Shown here piece by piece: positions 1 to 9,338 of a stretch of DNA of 64,000 bases (positions within the stretch are counted from its first letter, which is position 1; the number at the start of each line of letters is the position of its first letter). The stretch covers positions 2,852,001-2,916,000 of the forward strand of contig NC_008358.1 in assembly GCF_000013025.1 (NCBI RefSeq). The letters run 5' to 3'. The position numbers were made by a program, and so were the translations under genes. The DNA is from Hyphomonas neptunium ATCC 15444 (GTDB lineage Bacteria; Pseudomonadota; Alphaproteobacteria; Caulobacterales; Hyphomonadaceae). The notes under the pieces were generated by a model. That model was not told where the DNA came from. It worked only from the letters and a program-made list of their open reading frames with translations, and did no database searches.

Positions 1-32
1 TCTAGGCGCCCCTTCAGAGGCGGGAAAGTGGC

Positions 33-296
33 TCAGTACGGAAAATGGGCGACCTGAAGCCCGGTCTCGGTCATCCAGAATGCGCAGAAAGCTTCCGCCA
101 TCTCCCGGCTCTGGAAGATCAGCTGCTTCAGCCGCTCGCCTGCTGGCCCGAACGCCGTGCGCACCATCAGGTCCAGCGATGAGGCGTCCCACTGGCCCAT
201 GGCGTCCTGCATTTCCACAAATGTATCGATCAGCGCGGTCAGGCGCATATCTTCGTCCGAAGACGCTACATCGAAGTCGACGATGACATCCGTCAT
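33..296 (-). CDS. Small acidic hypothetical protein
   Basis: I do not recognise this 87-residue protein. It begins MTDVIVDFDVASSDEDMRL and is acidic in its first third. No signal peptide or membrane segment is visible. The frame stays open upstream to about 452, but I chose the ATG at 296 because the purine-rich stretch GGTGGTGGGA lies just before it; an in-frame ATG at 350 has a poorer ribosome-binding site. It is transcribed divergently from the iron importer operon, and I infer no functional link from that. Function unknown. Confidence 0.55.
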   Translation of the reverse strand: MTDVIVDFDVASSDEDMRLTALIDTFVEMQDAMGQWDASSLDLMVRTAFGPAGERLKQLIFQSREMAEAFCAFWMTETGLQVAHFPY

Positions 297-472
297 TCCC
301 ACCACCCGTCTATTCGTTACCAACTCTTTAACAGAGAGGTACACAGCCATGAAAGTCTTTTCGCACTTGCAACAATCCTGCCACGCGAATTCCGGCGGCG
401 TGTAGATCACTGGAAGGGCTGTTTTCGGCAGGTCTGTGCAATTTCCGGGCAAAACGTCGCGACAGGCAATTC

Positions 473-489
473 TTGCGATTCATTCTCAA
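473..489 (+). promoter_or_regulatory. Candidate Fur box upstream of iron importer operon
   Basis: The 17-base sequence TTGCGATTCATTCTCAA is an imperfect palindrome (8-1-8, six of eight paired positions) resembling the Fur operator core. It lies about 40 bases before the start of the periplasmic iron-binding protein, where a repressor would block transcription. The assignment to Fur rests on sequence similarity and on the function of the downstream genes. Confidence 0.45.
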
Positions 490-528
490 ACATGGTTTGG
501 TCCCGCCAACCTTGAAGGAACCTCGCTC

Positions 529-1620
529 ATGAAACGCATCCTGGCTGTTGCTGGCCCTGTACTTGGCCTGGCGCTCGGGCTCGCGGCCTGCGGAAATCCG
601 GCCCCTCCTGCTGCTACCCCTGAAGCACCCGTTGCCCCCGCCGAAGAGGCGCCCGCCCCGGCCGGCGCCGCGGGCACGATCAATGTTTACTCCGCCCGCC
701 ACTATGATTCCGACAAGGCCATGTATGCTGCCTTTGAGGCTGAAACCGGCATCCGCGTGAATGTCCGCGAGTCCGGCGCGCCCGAACTTCTGGAAACCAT
801 GCGGGCAGAGGGCGAACGCTCCCCGGCCGATGTCATCATCGCGTCCGATGCCGGCGCGCTCTACCGCTTCCAGGATGCCGGCTTCACCCAGGGCGTCACC
901 TCCGACAAGCTCTCCGCGGTGATCCCGGAAACCCTGCGCGAAAAGGATGGCAACTGGTTCGGCCTCGCCAAACGCGCCCGCATCATCGTTTACGATCCCC
1001 AGGTCGTCTCTGCCGATGAAGTCGATACGTATGCAGACCTCGCCGATGCCCGCCTCAAGGGCGAAGTCTGCGTGCGGTCTTCCACCAACATCTACAACCT
1101 CTCCCTGATGGGCGAGATCATCGGACGCAGCGGCGCTGAAGCGGCTGCCGCCTGGGCCGAAGGTGTCGTCGCCAACATGGCCCGTGATCCGCAAGGCGGG
1201 GATACCGCCCAGATCGACGCGGTCGCCGCCGGTGAATGCGCCGTTGCCCTCGTGAACCACTATTACTGGGTGCGCCTTGCCGCAGGTTCACCGGAGGACC
1301 GCCTCAAGACCAACCGCACGCAGCTCTCCTTCCCCGATCAGGAAGGCAATGGCACACATGTGAACGTCACCGCAGCAGCGGTCGCCGCCCATTCCAAATC
1401 GCCGGAGCTTGCGATCCAGTTCATTGAATACCTTGCGACCCCGCATGGTCAGGAACTGCTGACGGCAGAAACCAAGGAATTCCCTGTCGTATCAGGCGCC
1501 GCCGTTCCGGCCGGTCTGGAACAGATCCCCGGTTTCAAGGAAAGCGACTTCCCGCTGAGCGAGCTGGGAACCCATCAGCCAGAGGCGCAGGCGATCTTTG
1601 ATCGTGCGGGCTGGAACTGA
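529..1620 (+). CDS. Ferric iron ABC transporter, substrate-binding lipoprotein (FbpA/FutA family)
   Basis: This 363-residue periplasmic solute-binding protein captures ferric iron for the permease and ATPase encoded next. It starts at the ATG at 529, with AAGGA a few bases upstream. The first 21 residues form a lipoprotein signal with lipobox LAAC (Cys21), followed by a Pro/Ala-rich linker to about residue 47. The mature domain opens with INVYSARHYDSD, typical of FbpA/AfuA proteins. The NHYYW motif near residue 243 contains the adjacent tyrosines that ligate ferric iron in this family. The frame is open back to 436, but that extension would bury the signal peptide. Confidence 0.9.
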   Translation: MKRILAVAGPVLGLALGLAACGNPAPPAATPEAPVAPAEEAPAPAGAAGTINVYSARHYDSDKAMYAAFEAETGIRVNVRESGAPELLETMRAEGERSPADVIIASDAGALYRFQDAGFTQGVTSDKLSAVIPETLREKDGNWFGLAKRARIIVYDPQVVSADEVDTYADLADARLKGEVCVRSSTNIYNLSLMGEIIGRSGAEAAAAWAEGVVANMARDPQGGDTAQIDAVAAGECAVALVNHYYWVRLAAGSPEDRLKTNRTQLSFPDQEGNGTHVNVTAAAVAAHSKSPELAIQFIEYLATPHGQELLTAETKEFPVVSGAAVPAGLEQIPGFKESDFPLSELGTHQPEAQAIFDRAGWN

Positions 1621-1655
1621 AACAGGCCACCGCCGCCTTTCCACTCTCCAGACAG

Positions 1656-3221
1656 ATGCCGGCGCTCGTCGCCGGCATCGTCATTGCTGTGCCCGTCGTC
1701 ATGGTGCTGCTCGCCGGCCTGTTTGACGGCGCGGGCGACGCCTGGACCCACATTCGCGAAACCCTGCTCCTGCGCTATCTCGGCGGCACGCTGTCGGTTC
1801 TGGCACTGACCGGCGCGCTCTGCCTGCTGTTCGCCGTGCCATCGGCCTGGCTTGTCACCATGTTCCGCTTCCCGGGCCGCGCCGTCTTTGAATGGCTGCT
1901 GATCCTGCCGCTGGCCGCGCCGGGCTATGTGCTCGCCTATGCCTGGGCAGACCTTGCCGGCGTTGGCGGGCCGGTTCAGTCGGCCCTGCGCGAAGCCACC
2001 GGCTGGTCGGCGCGTGACTACTGGTTCCCCGACATCAACTCCCTGCCCGGCCTCGCCTTCGTACTGGCTTGCACGCTCTACCCCTACGTCTACCTCACCG
2101 CCCGTTCGGCCTTCGTCTCCCAGTCGGTCTGCGCGCTTGAGGCGGCCCGCAGCCTTGGCGCTGGCCCCGGCCGCAGCTTCTGGTCGGTCGCGCTGCCTGC
2201 GGCCCGCCCAGCCATCGCCGCCGGCCTCGCCCTCGCCCTCATGGAAGCGGCGGCCGACTATGGCGCCGCCGAGTTCCTTGGCGTGCCCACGCTCACCTTC
2301 GGCATCGTGCGTGCCTGGAAAAGCTTTGGTGAGCCGGCCGCCGCGGCCCGTCTTGCCTTTGTGCTGATCGGCTTGATCGCGGTCCTGATCGTCACCGAGC
2401 GCTGGGGGCGGGGCCGCGCGGGCAGCCAGCAATCCTCCATCCGCTGGCGCCATGTTTCGCGCACGCAGTTGACCGGATTGTCCGCGATTGGCGCGAGTGT
2501 GTCCTGTCTTGTCCTGTTTCTGGCAGCCTTTGGCCTGCCTGTGGGACGCCTTGTCTGGCGCAGTGTCGAGACTGGCCCCGGCGCCGCGCCGATCTGGGAC
2601 GCGCTCGGCAACTCCATCATCCTCGCCGGTTCGGGCGCTGTCTTTGCCTTTATCCTCGCCCTGATGATCGTGCTGGCCGCCCGCGCCAAAGGCCCCGCCG
2701 CCTTCTTCGCCCGCGCCAGCGCCATCTCGGGCTATTCCATCCCCGGCGCCGTCCTTGCGCTCGGCGCCCTTGCAATCATTGGCCTTTTGCCGCTGACACT
2801 CTCCGGCGGCGTTGCCCTCATCGCCCTCGCCTGGGTCTATGCCGCCCGCTTCACCGCCGCCGGCACCGAGCCGATGGCCGCCGCCCTCGCCCGCGCGCCC
2901 GCCTCCCTCTCCCACGCCGCCCGCAGCCTTGGCGCCAGCCCGTCCCGCCAGGCCTTTGAAGTTGACCTCCCCATCGCCCTTTCCGGTGCTGCGGTCGCCG
3001 CCCTCATCCTCTTCGTCGAGGCCTTGAAAGAACTCCCGGCTACCCTGATGTTGCGACCCTTCAACTGGGATACCCTGTCCGTGCGTGCCTATGCCTATGC
3101 CAGCGACGAGCGCCTCGCCGCCGCCGCGCTACCCTCGCTGCTGATCACCCTTGCGGGCCTTGTGCCGGTGATCCTCCTGTCCTGGCAGCTCTCGCGCTCC
3201 CGTCCCGGTGAAACCCAGTGA
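1656..3221 (+). CDS. Ferric iron ABC transporter, permease (FbpB family)
   Basis: This 521-residue polytopic inner-membrane protein is a fused double permease. Two homologous halves of about six hydrophobic segments each are separated near residue 255-275. Each half carries the cytoplasmic loop that contacts the ATPase ([20 protein letters not shown] in the first, [21 protein letters not shown] in the second, quoted in part). It follows the binding-protein gene by 35 bases and its stop codon overlaps the GTG start of the ATPase gene, so translation is probably coupled. The length fits FbpB/FutB/AfuB permeases. Confidence 0.9.
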   Translation: MPALVAGIVIAVPVVMVLLAGLFDGAGDAWTHIRETLLLRYLGGTLSVLALTGALCLLFAVPSAWLVTMFRFPGRAVFEWLLILPLAAPGYVLAYAWADLAGVGGPVQSALREATGWSARDYWFPDINSLPGLAFVLACTLYPYVYLTARSAFVSQSVCALEAARSLGAGPGRSFWSVALPAARPAIAAGLALALMEAAADYGAAEFLGVPTLTFGIVRAWKSFGEPAAAARLAFVLIGLIAVLIVTERWGRGRAGSQQSSIRWRHVSRTQLTGLSAIGASVSCLVLFLAAFGLPVGRLVWRSVETGPGAAPIWDALGNSIILAGSGAVFAFILALMIVLAARAKGPAAFFARASAISGYSIPGAVLALGALAIIGLLPLTLSGGVALIALAWVYAARFTAAGTEPMAAALARAPASLSHAARSLGASPSRQAFEVDLPIALSGAAVAALILFVEALKELPATLMLRPFNWDTLSVRAYAYASDERLAAAALPSLLITLAGLVPVILLSWQLSRSRPGETQ

Positions 3222-4225
3222 GCGCTGCCCTTTCTGCCCATCAGGTGACCCGCCGCTATGGTGACCGCGCCGTCGTTGACGGGGTGAGCCTCACCCTGCC
3301 GCCCGGCCAGATCACAGCCCTGCTGGGCGGTTCCGGCGCGGGCAAGTCGACGCTCCTGCGCCTTTTCGCGGGCCTGGAAGGTGTCGATGAAGGCGAAATC
3401 CGCATCGGCGAGGAAGTCCTCTCCGCCCCCGGCCGCACCGTGCCCGCCGAGAAGCGCCGCATCGGCCTGATCTTTCAGGACTTTGCTCTCTTCCCCCATC
3501 TTACCGCCGCCCGCAACGTCGCCTTCGGCCTCAAACACCTGCCAAAAACCGAAGCCGCTGACCGGGCGCAAGCCTGGCTTGCCCGGCTGGGCCTTGAGCC
3601 ACGCGCGGGTGCCTATCCTCACGAGCTCTCTGGCGGCGAGCAACAGCGCGTGGCCATCGCCCGCGCCCTGGCGCCGGAGCCTTCCGCCATCCTGATGGAC
3701 GAACCCTTCTCGGGCCTCGATCCCAGCCTGCGCGACAGCGTGCGGGACGCCGCCCTCGACGCCATCCGCGCCGCCGGCATTCCCGCCCTCCTCGTGACCC
3801 ATGATCCCGCCGAAGCCCTCGAACACGCCGATCGCATCGCGATCCTCAGCCAGGGCAAGCTGCTTCAGGAAGGCCCCGCCCACGAGATCTACACCCGGCC
3901 GGCCAGTGCCGCCGTCGCCGGCGCGCTCGGCCCGGTCAACCGCTTCCGCGCAAGCGCTGTTCCGCCAGGTCTTCTCCACGGGCAAGCGCCGGAGGCGCTG
4001 ATCCTCGTCCGTCCGGAAGGCGTGCTGATCGACACGGCCTCTCCAGTTCGCGCCACCCTGCTTTCGGCGCGCATGACGGGGCCGCTGATACGGTTGAAAC
4101 TGGACCTCAATGGCCTCCGATTGACCGCTCTTGTCCCGCCCGTGACCGGAATTGTCCCAGGAATGGAGACCGGCGTCCGCCTCGATCCGGCCCTGACGTT
4201 CACTTTCGCGTCAGGCGAACTCTGA
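3218..4225 (+). CDS. Ferric iron ABC transporter, ATP-binding protein (FbpC family)
   Basis: This 335-residue cytoplasmic ATPase energises iron uptake through the preceding permease. It carries Walker A (GGSGAGKST, near residue 37), the Q-loop, the ABC signature [15 protein letters not shown], Walker B ([11 protein letters not shown]) and the switch histidine (LLVTHDP). The final 90 or so residues form a TOBE-like domain with a VRPEGVLI motif, as in FbpC/PotA-type proteins. The start is a GTG whose last two bases belong to the TGA stop of the permease gene. Substrate specificity is inferred from the binding protein in the same operon. Confidence 0.9.
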   Translation: MSAALSAHQVTRRYGDRAVVDGVSLTLPPGQITALLGGSGAGKSTLLRLFAGLEGVDEGEIRIGEEVLSAPGRTVPAEKRRIGLIFQDFALFPHLTAARNVAFGLKHLPKTEAADRAQAWLARLGLEPRAGAYPHELSGGEQQRVAIARALAPEPSAILMDEPFSGLDPSLRDSVRDAALDAIRAAGIPALLVTHDPAEALEHADRIAILSQGKLLQEGPAHEIYTRPASAAVAGALGPVNRFRASAVPPGLLHGQAPEALILVRPEGVLIDTASPVRATLLSARMTGPLIRLKLDLNGLRLTALVPPVTGIVPGMETGVRLDPALTFTFASGEL

Positions 4226-4316
4226 CAAATCCGTTAGACCGCAGACGGCGCCTCGCCATACGCTTGGCAAAGTCCTAGTCTAAACCGGTCATCGTAATGA
4301 CCACAGGAGCCGCTTC

Positions 4317-5753
4317 GTGGCACATAAAGTCATCAAGATTGTAACCGCTGTTGCCGCTTCGGCGATCATGGCGCTCAGCGCATCGGCGCAGAGCATCATC
4401 CGCGACGCGGAGATCGAAGAGACAATCCGCGAGTGGACCGACCCGATCCTGGAAGTGTCGGGCCTCGTGCCTGCCGATGTTGGCATCTACATCATCAACG
4501 ACCCGTCTCTGAACGCCTTTGTCGGCAACGGACAGCGCATTCACATCCACACCGGCCTGATGATAGCCGCCGAGACGCCCGGCCAGATCAAAGGCGTCAT
4601 CGCCCACGAAACCTGCCACATTGCCTGCGGGCACACCGTCTCGCGCGCCCGCGCGGCGAGCGTGGCCATGCGGCCGGCGCTGCTCTCTATCGGCTTGGGG
4701 ATTCTCGCCATTGCCGCAGGTGAAGGCGGCGCCGGCGCCGCCCTGATCGGCAGCTCGCAGCAATTTGCCGCCGCGAACTTCTTTACCCACACCCGGCCGG
4801 AAGAAGCCTCCGCTGACGCCCACGCCGTCAAATACCTGGCCGCCCTTGGCCAGTCCCCGGCGGGCATCGTCGAGTTCTTCGAGAACTTCCGCTATCAGGA
4901 AGTGATGTCGGAAGCGCGCCGCTATCCCTATTTCCGCGCCCACCCGCTGGCATCTGACCGTATCCGCACAACCCGCAGCCTTGCCGAAGCGACCGGCTTG
5001 ATGGACGTGCAGCCGACTGAGCGCGAGCAGAAGCAATACGAGATGCTGCGCGCCAAGCTGGTCGGCTTCCTGGATTCGCCTCTCAAGGTGCGGCGGGACT
5101 ATCCGGCAACCGATACGAGCCAGCCTGCCCGCTATGCCAGGGCCATCGCCGCCTATCTGGCAGCAGACATCCAGAGCGCCATGAAGGACATCGACTCGCT
5201 GCTCGCCGAGGAACCGGACAATCCGTATTTCCATGAACTGAAGGGCCAGATCCTGTTCGAGAGCGGCCGCGTCGCCGAATCGGTCGAGCCGCACAAACGG
5301 TCCCTCGAGCTGAAACCTGGCCAGCCCCTCCTGCTCATCAACTATGGCCGCTCCCTCAATGCCCGCGGCGAAGAGGGCGATTTCAAGCTGGCAGAAACGG
5401 CGCTGCGCGACGCGCTCATCGCCGAGCCGGACAATGCCTTTGCCTGGGCACAGCTGGCGATCACGATGGAAAAGCAGGGCCAGCGTCCTGAGGCTCAGTT
5501 GGCGACCGCCGAGTCAGCTTACTGGGTCGGCGATATTGTCCGCGCCAATGCATTTGCCCGCCGGGCCGTCGACCAACTTGATCGGGGGACGCCGAATTTC
5601 CGCCGGGCCGACGACATTCTGCTGATCACAGATCCGAGCAATCCCGAGAACCGTCAATTCTATGAGCGGTATAACCGGGGGCAGCGCCTCTCGATCGACA
5701 CATCCGCCAGAGAGATGCCGTTCGGCGACTTTTCGCGCCAGCAACCCTGGTAA
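4317..5753 (+). CDS. M48 family periplasmic zinc metalloprotease with TPR-like C-terminus (BepA-like)
   Basis: This 478-residue protein has a signal peptide (about residues 1-25, ending SASAQS). The gluzincin motif HETCH lies at residues 97-101, and the third zinc-ligand region EEASAD is near residue 163. The C-terminal 200 residues are helical and rich in Ala/Leu/Tyr pairs, consistent with TPR repeats. This is the domain order of BepA/YfgC, which degrades or chaperones misfolded outer-membrane proteins. The start is GTG at 4317 with AGGAG eight bases upstream. It appears monocistronic; the DsbA-like gene follows after about 90 bases. Confidence 0.85.
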   Translation: MAHKVIKIVTAVAASAIMALSASAQSIIRDAEIEETIREWTDPILEVSGLVPADVGIYIINDPSLNAFVGNGQRIHIHTGLMIAAETPGQIKGVIAHETCHIACGHTVSRARAASVAMRPALLSIGLGILAIAAGEGGAGAALIGSSQQFAAANFFTHTRPEEASADAHAVKYLAALGQSPAGIVEFFENFRYQEVMSEARRYPYFRAHPLASDRIRTTRSLAEATGLMDVQPTEREQKQYEMLRAKLVGFLDSPLKVRRDYPATDTSQPARYARAIAAYLAADIQSAMKDIDSLLAEEPDNPYFHELKGQILFESGRVAESVEPHKRSLELKPGQPLLLINYGRSLNARGEEGDFKLAETALRDALIAEPDNAFAWAQLAITMEKQGQRPEAQLATAESAYWVGDIVRANAFARRAVDQLDRGTPNFRRADDILLITDPSNPENRQFYERYNRGQRLSIDTSAREMPFGDFSRQQPW

Positions 5754-5841
5754 AAGGGCGGGTAAACCCTCTGTGAGGATGGGTGGACGCGCCCGGCCCG
5801 GTGCCTATAGTCCGGCGAGCTGAAATCAGGGATTCTTCACT

Positions 5842-6591
5842 ATGAACCGTATGCTCCGCTTCACACCCTTTCTCGCGCTCGGCTTTGCGGGCCTTGCCCT
5901 GCTGCCTGCCTGCGCGCAGGGCGGCGGTACACCCGACAAGGCCGAAATCGAGACAATCGTGCGGGAATACATCCTCGCCAATCCCGAGATCATTGAGGAG
6001 GCGCTGGTCGCCCTCACCGAGAAGGAACGCCTCGCCCAGGCCAGCGCCACACAGGCCGCCATCGCCGACAGCAAGGACGCCCTCTACAATGACAGCAACG
6101 ATTATTTTGTCGGCCCGGAAGACGCCGCCGTGACGGTCGTCGAGTTTTTTGACTATCGCTGCGGCTATTGCAAACGGTCTGCTGAATGGACTGCAAACCT
6201 GCCCGAGACCTATGACGGCCAGGTCCGCGTCGTGTTCAAGGAATATCCGATCTTCGGCGACATCAGCGAGACCGCCGCCCTTGCCGCGCTCGCCTCCGGC
6301 CGCCAGGGCAAATACATCGACATGCACCTTGCCCTGATGGCCCTCAAATCAAACGATGAGCTGACAGAGCAGAAGATCGACGAGCTTGCCATGCAGCTCG
6401 GCATCGATGTCCAGCGCATGCGCGCAGACATGAAATCGGACAGCGTGAAGAACCAGCTTGCTGACATGCAGGCGCTCGGCCGCACGCTGAATGTTGGCGG
6501 CACACCTGGCTATTTCGTCGGCGATCAGGCCATCGAAGGCGCCAATCTTCCCAAGATCGACGAAGTTATCCGCGCCGAAATCGCCGGCTGA
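5842..6591 (+). CDS. DsbA-family thiol:disulfide oxidoreductase, putative lipoprotein
   Basis: This 249-residue protein has an N-terminal signal ending in a lipobox-like LPAC (Cys24). A helical segment with IETIVREYILANPE (residues about 36-49) is typical of ScsC/Com1-type DsbA proteins. The thioredoxin fold carries the redox motif CGYC (Cys107, Cys110) and the cis-proline motif GGTPGY near residue 222. It probably oxidises or isomerises disulfides in envelope proteins. Its stop codon directly abuts the stop of the convergent UXS-like gene, with no room for a separate terminator. Confidence 0.87.
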   Translation: MNRMLRFTPFLALGFAGLALLPACAQGGGTPDKAEIETIVREYILANPEIIEEALVALTEKERLAQASATQAAIADSKDALYNDSNDYFVGPEDAAVTVVEFFDYRCGYCKRSAEWTANLPETYDGQVRVVFKEYPIFGDISETAALAALASGRQGKYIDMHLALMALKSNDELTEQKIDELAMQLGIDVQRMRADMKSDSVKNQLADMQALGRTLNVGGTPGYFVGDQAIEGANLPKIDEVIRAEIAG

Positions 6592-7554
6592 TCAGACCTT
6601 CATATTCCGGTCTGCCAGCAGCGTATCGAAATAGGCGATGGTCTTGGAAAGGCCGTCGCGCAACTCGACCGACGGCTCCCATTTCAGGATTTCGCGGGCC
6701 TTGGTGATGTCAGGCTGGCGCTGCTTCGGGTCGTCCTGAGGCAGCGGCCGGAATACGAGCTTTGACCGGGCGCCCGTCAGGTCGATGACGGTTTCGGCCA
6801 GCTGACGGATGGTGAACTCCCCCGGATTGCCGATATTGATGGGGCCGGTCACGCTGTCGGGGGTTTCCATCAGACTTATCAGGCCGCGCACAAGATCATC
6901 GACATAACAGAAGCTGCGCGTCTGGGAACCATCGCCATAAAGCGTGATGTCTTCGCCCTTCAGGGCCTGAACAATGAAGTTGGAAACGACCCGCCCGTCA
7001 TTGGGATGCATCCGCGGCCCATAGGTATTGAAGATACGGGCGACCTTGATCCGCAGCGCATGCTGGCGGTGATAATCGAAGAACAGCGTTTCGGCGCAAC
7101 GCTTGCCTTCATCATAGCAGGAACGCGGCCCGATGGGGTTCACGTTGCCCCAATACTCTTCCGTCTGCGGATGGATTACGGGATCGCCATAGACTTCCGA
7201 TGTGGAGGCCTGAAGAATTTTGGCTTTCAGGCGCTTGGCCAGGCCCAGCATGTTGATGGCGCCGTGAACGCTGGTCTTGGTCGTCTGCACCGGATCGAAC
7301 TGATAATGCACCGGGCTTGCCGGGCAGGCCATGTTGTAGATTTCGTCCACCTCGACATAGAGCGGAAAGCACACATCATGGCGCATCAGCTCAAACCGGG
7401 GATGGCCCATCAGATGCGCCACATTCATCCGTGTGCCGGTGAAGAAATTGTCGAGGCAAAGCACCGTGGCGCCCGCCTCCAGCAGCCGCTCGCAGAGGAA
7501 TGAGCCGATAAACCCGGCCCCGCCCGTAATCAGAACGCGCTTCTCAAGATGCAT
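6592..7554 (-). CDS. UDP-glucuronic acid decarboxylase-type NAD-dependent epimerase/dehydratase
   Basis: This 320-residue extended short-chain dehydrogenase has a Rossmann motif GGAGFIGS (from residue 11), a catalytic YDEGK (Tyr147, Lys151) and the preceding STSEVYGDP loop. The sequence is closest in character to UXS enzymes, which make UDP-xylose from UDP-glucuronate for polysaccharide synthesis; the [18 protein letters not shown] block is diagnostic of that group. It stands alone here, with no glycosyltransferase or UDP-glucose dehydrogenase next to it. Other nucleotide-sugar 4,6-dehydratase activities cannot be excluded. Confidence 0.85.
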   Translation of the reverse strand: MHLEKRVLITGGAGFIGSFLCERLLEAGATVLCLDNFFTGTRMNVAHLMGHPRFELMRHDVCFPLYVEVDEIYNMACPASPVHYQFDPVQTTKTSVHGAINMLGLAKRLKAKILQASTSEVYGDPVIHPQTEEYWGNVNPIGPRSCYDEGKRCAETLFFDYHRQHALRIKVARIFNTYGPRMHPNDGRVVSNFIVQALKGEDITLYGDGSQTRSFCYVDDLVRGLISLMETPDSVTGPINIGNPGEFTIRQLAETVIDLTGARSKLVFRPLPQDDPKQRQPDITKAREILKWEPSVELRDGLSKTIAYFDTLLADRNMKV

Positions 7555-7670
7555 GGTCGTCCAATCCCGAATTCAAACAAATCAACTCTGCGAAAAATTG
7601 CGTTTAGTCGATAAAGCAGAGCACAGGAACACAGATCGCCGCAATTCCCTGCGCGCGGGCCGATGCCGGC

Positions 7671-8105
7671 CTATTCGTCCCCATCCACACTGCCCCTCAG
7701 TGATTTGACTTCACTGCGGCGCTTCTTGGCGGCAATGCGGCGGCGCACGCTGCCGGCGGTCGGCTTGGTTTTTACGCGCCGCTTTGGAGGTACGGACGCC
7801 TTCAGGATCATCTCGGCCAGACGCTCACGCGCGGCGGTCCGGTTGAGGACCTGACTGCGATGCTCGCTCGCCTCCAGCATCAGGCGCCCGTCAGCCGTGA
7901 TGCGGCTGGCAAAGAGCTTGGCAAACCGCTCCTTGACCGGCGCCGGCAGGGACGACGCCTGGACATGCCAGGTCAGTTGCACAGCGCTGGACACCTTGTT
8001 CACATTCTGGCCGCCCGGTCCGGACGCGCGGACAAACGCTTCGCTCAGCTCCCAGGCGGGAACCGTTATTGCGTCTGAAATCCGCAGATCGCCGAATTCT
8101 GCCAT
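7671..8105 (-). CDS. arfB: Alternative ribosome-rescue factor ArfB (peptidyl-tRNA hydrolase, GGQ family)
   Basis: This 144-residue protein carries the catalytic GGQ (residues 31-33) in the context SGPGGQNVNK. This is the release-factor-like loop that hydrolyses peptidyl-tRNA on stalled ribosomes. The C-terminal 40 residues are strongly basic (PPKRRVKTKP, RRRIAAKKRR), matching the tail that senses the empty mRNA channel. I chose the ATG at 8105 because the product then has the usual ArfB length; the frame stays open to 8237. It is divergent from the RcnB-like gene. Confidence 0.9.
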   Translation of the reverse strand: MAEFGDLRISDAITVPAWELSEAFVRASGPGGQNVNKVSSAVQLTWHVQASSLPAPVKERFAKLFASRITADGRLMLEASEHRSQVLNRTAARERLAEMILKASVPPKRRVKTKPTAGSVRRRIAAKKRRSEVKSLRGSVDGDE

Positions 8106-8242
8106 GACCCGATTCCTGAAGGCTATGTTCAGCGGGAGTTCAGGCAAACTCCCGCACAAATCAACCTGCAATGCTGGATATCCCAGCTCGCCTGTCACTG
8201 GCAAAGGCCTGTGGCCGGAACCCGTAAGATGGAGCAAGCGCC

Positions 8243-8767
8243 ATGCGCCTGAACAAATCCTTTACGCGCCTCATCGCGGCGACCACGGCTGCCAGTCTCA
8301 TGATCGCGCCGCTCGCTTATGCTGATCGCGACGATCGCGGCCGGGGCAAACGCGGTTATGACCGTGGATACGATCGCGGATATGATCGGGATCATGATCG
8401 CGGCTACAAGCGTGGCCATAAGCGCGATCACAAGTATCACTACCGGCACAACTACAAGCCGCACTATCATTACAGCCCGCCACCGCGCGCCTATTATGCG
8501 CCGCCGCGTTCGTCTGTGACCGTCACCTACGGGCGCACCTATGGCCCGCATTACTATCGCGGCTATTCCCCGCGTTATGATGTCGGCGGCTATTACGGCT
8601 ATGCCCCGCGCACGGTGTATATCAACCAGTATGACCGGCATGGTCTTTACGCGCCGCCGAGCGGCTATCACTGGGTTCGCGACAATGACAGCGGTGACGC
8701 CATCCTCGCCTCCGTGGCGACCGGCGCAATCATCGGCCTGGTCGTGGGCGCCATCGCGGCAGATTGA
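8243..8767 (+). CDS. RcnB-like periplasmic protein rich in Tyr, His and Arg
   Basis: This 174-residue exported protein has a signal peptide ending LAYA. Residues about 29-80 are a low-complexity tract of GYDR, GYKR and HK units encoded by near-tandem 12-base repeats, and the tract is rich in His and Asp. The C-terminal block (YAPPSGYHWVR, then a hydrophobic TGAIIGLVVGAI) matches the RcnB family, whose E. coli member affects nickel/cobalt homeostasis. A metal-related role is inferred from the family and the histidines only. GGAG precedes the ATG. Confidence 0.7.
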   Translation: MRLNKSFTRLIAATTAASLMIAPLAYADRDDRGRGKRGYDRGYDRGYDRDHDRGYKRGHKRDHKYHYRHNYKPHYHYSPPPRAYYAPPRSSVTVTYGRTYGPHYYRGYSPRYDVGGYYGYAPRTVYINQYDRHGLYAPPSGYHWVRDNDSGDAILASVATGAIIGLVVGAIAAD

Positions 8768-8806
8768 TACCTGACCCCTCGCCTCGTACCCCTGAACCGA
8801 GGCGAA

Positions 8807-8854
8807 GACATCCGGACCTGGGCCTGCATAGCCCGGTTCCGGGTGTCTTTTTTT
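8807..8854 (+). terminator. Rho-independent terminator after the RcnB-like gene
   Basis: A long GC-rich inverted repeat begins GACATCCGGACCTGGGC, has the loop CTGCATA, and returns as GCCCGGTTCCGGGTGTC with two mismatched positions. It is followed at once by seven T residues. It lies 40 bases past the RcnB-like stop and before the Nudix gene. Confidence 0.85.
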
Positions 8855-8872
8855 GTGCCCGATTTTGTACCT

Positions 8873-8939
8873 GACACCCGACAGGAGATGTCATATCCGG
8901 GACAGATCAGGACAAAACCGGACAGTTCAGGACATCGCC
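8873..8939 (+). repeat. Ten-base phased GACA tandem repeat before the Nudix gene
   Basis: GACA occurs at exactly 8901, 8911, 8921 and 8931, with looser copies at 8873 and 8880. The units read GACAGATCAG, GACAAAACCG, GACAGTTCAG and GACATCGCCA. The array runs into the start codon at 8940, and its AGGA at 8929-8932 is the only plausible ribosome-binding site. The same phased core recurs at 18.6, 40.7 and 63.8 kb. Confidence 0.75.
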
Positions 8940-9338
8940 ATGACAAAACCTGTCGAAGCCGGCTGCGGCGCGGCCATTCTTGACGCGCAGGGCCGCCTCC
9001 TCCTGATCCAGCGCCTGAAACAGCCCGAAGCGGGCGCCTGGGGCCTGCCCGGTGGCAAGATCGATTTCGGCGAGCGGGCCGAAGATACCGCCCGCCGCGA
9101 GATCCTCGAGGAGCTGGGCATCGAGATCGAGCTGACAGGGCTCGCCTGCATCGCGGAGACGATTGACGCCGGTGATGGACGCCATTGGGTGGCCCCCGTC
9201 TATTCAGCGCGGATCATTTCGGGCGAGCCTGAGGTGATGGAGCCGGAAAAGCATGGCGGCTGGGGCTGGTTTGACCTCGCTGACCTGCCCGATCGACTGA
9301 CAAGTCCCATCAAAGACTGGCTGAGGGCGCAGGGCTGA
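8940..9338 (+). CDS. Nudix hydrolase
   Basis: This 132-residue protein contains the Nudix box from GGKIDFGE to REILEELG (about residues 38-60), which binds Mg2+ and hydrolyses nucleoside diphosphates linked to other moieties. The N-terminal GAAILDAQGRLLLIQR and the downstream HWVAPVYSA and GWGWFDLADLP resemble MutT/NudG-like ADP-ribose or nucleotide pyrophosphohydrolases. The substrate cannot be read from the sequence. I chose the ATG at 8940; the frame continues to 8853, but that extension is encoded by the repeat array and the terminator tail. Confidence 0.85.
   Translation: MTKPVEAGCGAAILDAQGRLLLIQRLKQPEAGAWGLPGGKIDFGERAEDTARREILEELGIEIELTGLACIAETIDAGDGRHWVAPVYSARIISGEPEVMEPEKHGGWGWFDLADLPDRLTSPIKDWLRAQG

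Noticed and set aside
2479-2513. Several TGTC motifs in the iron permease gene
   Set aside because: Spacing is irregular (2479, 2500, 2505, 2510) and the codons fit a membrane segment, so this was not counted with the ten-base phased arrays.
1575-2915. Open frame of 446 codons on the minus strand
   Set aside because: Antisense to the iron permease gene; low-complexity Gly/Arg/Gln translation.
8340-8420. Tandem 12-base repeats in the RcnB-like gene taken as a separate repeat element
   Set aside because: They encode the GYDR low-complexity tract in frame and are explained by the protein, not by an independent element.
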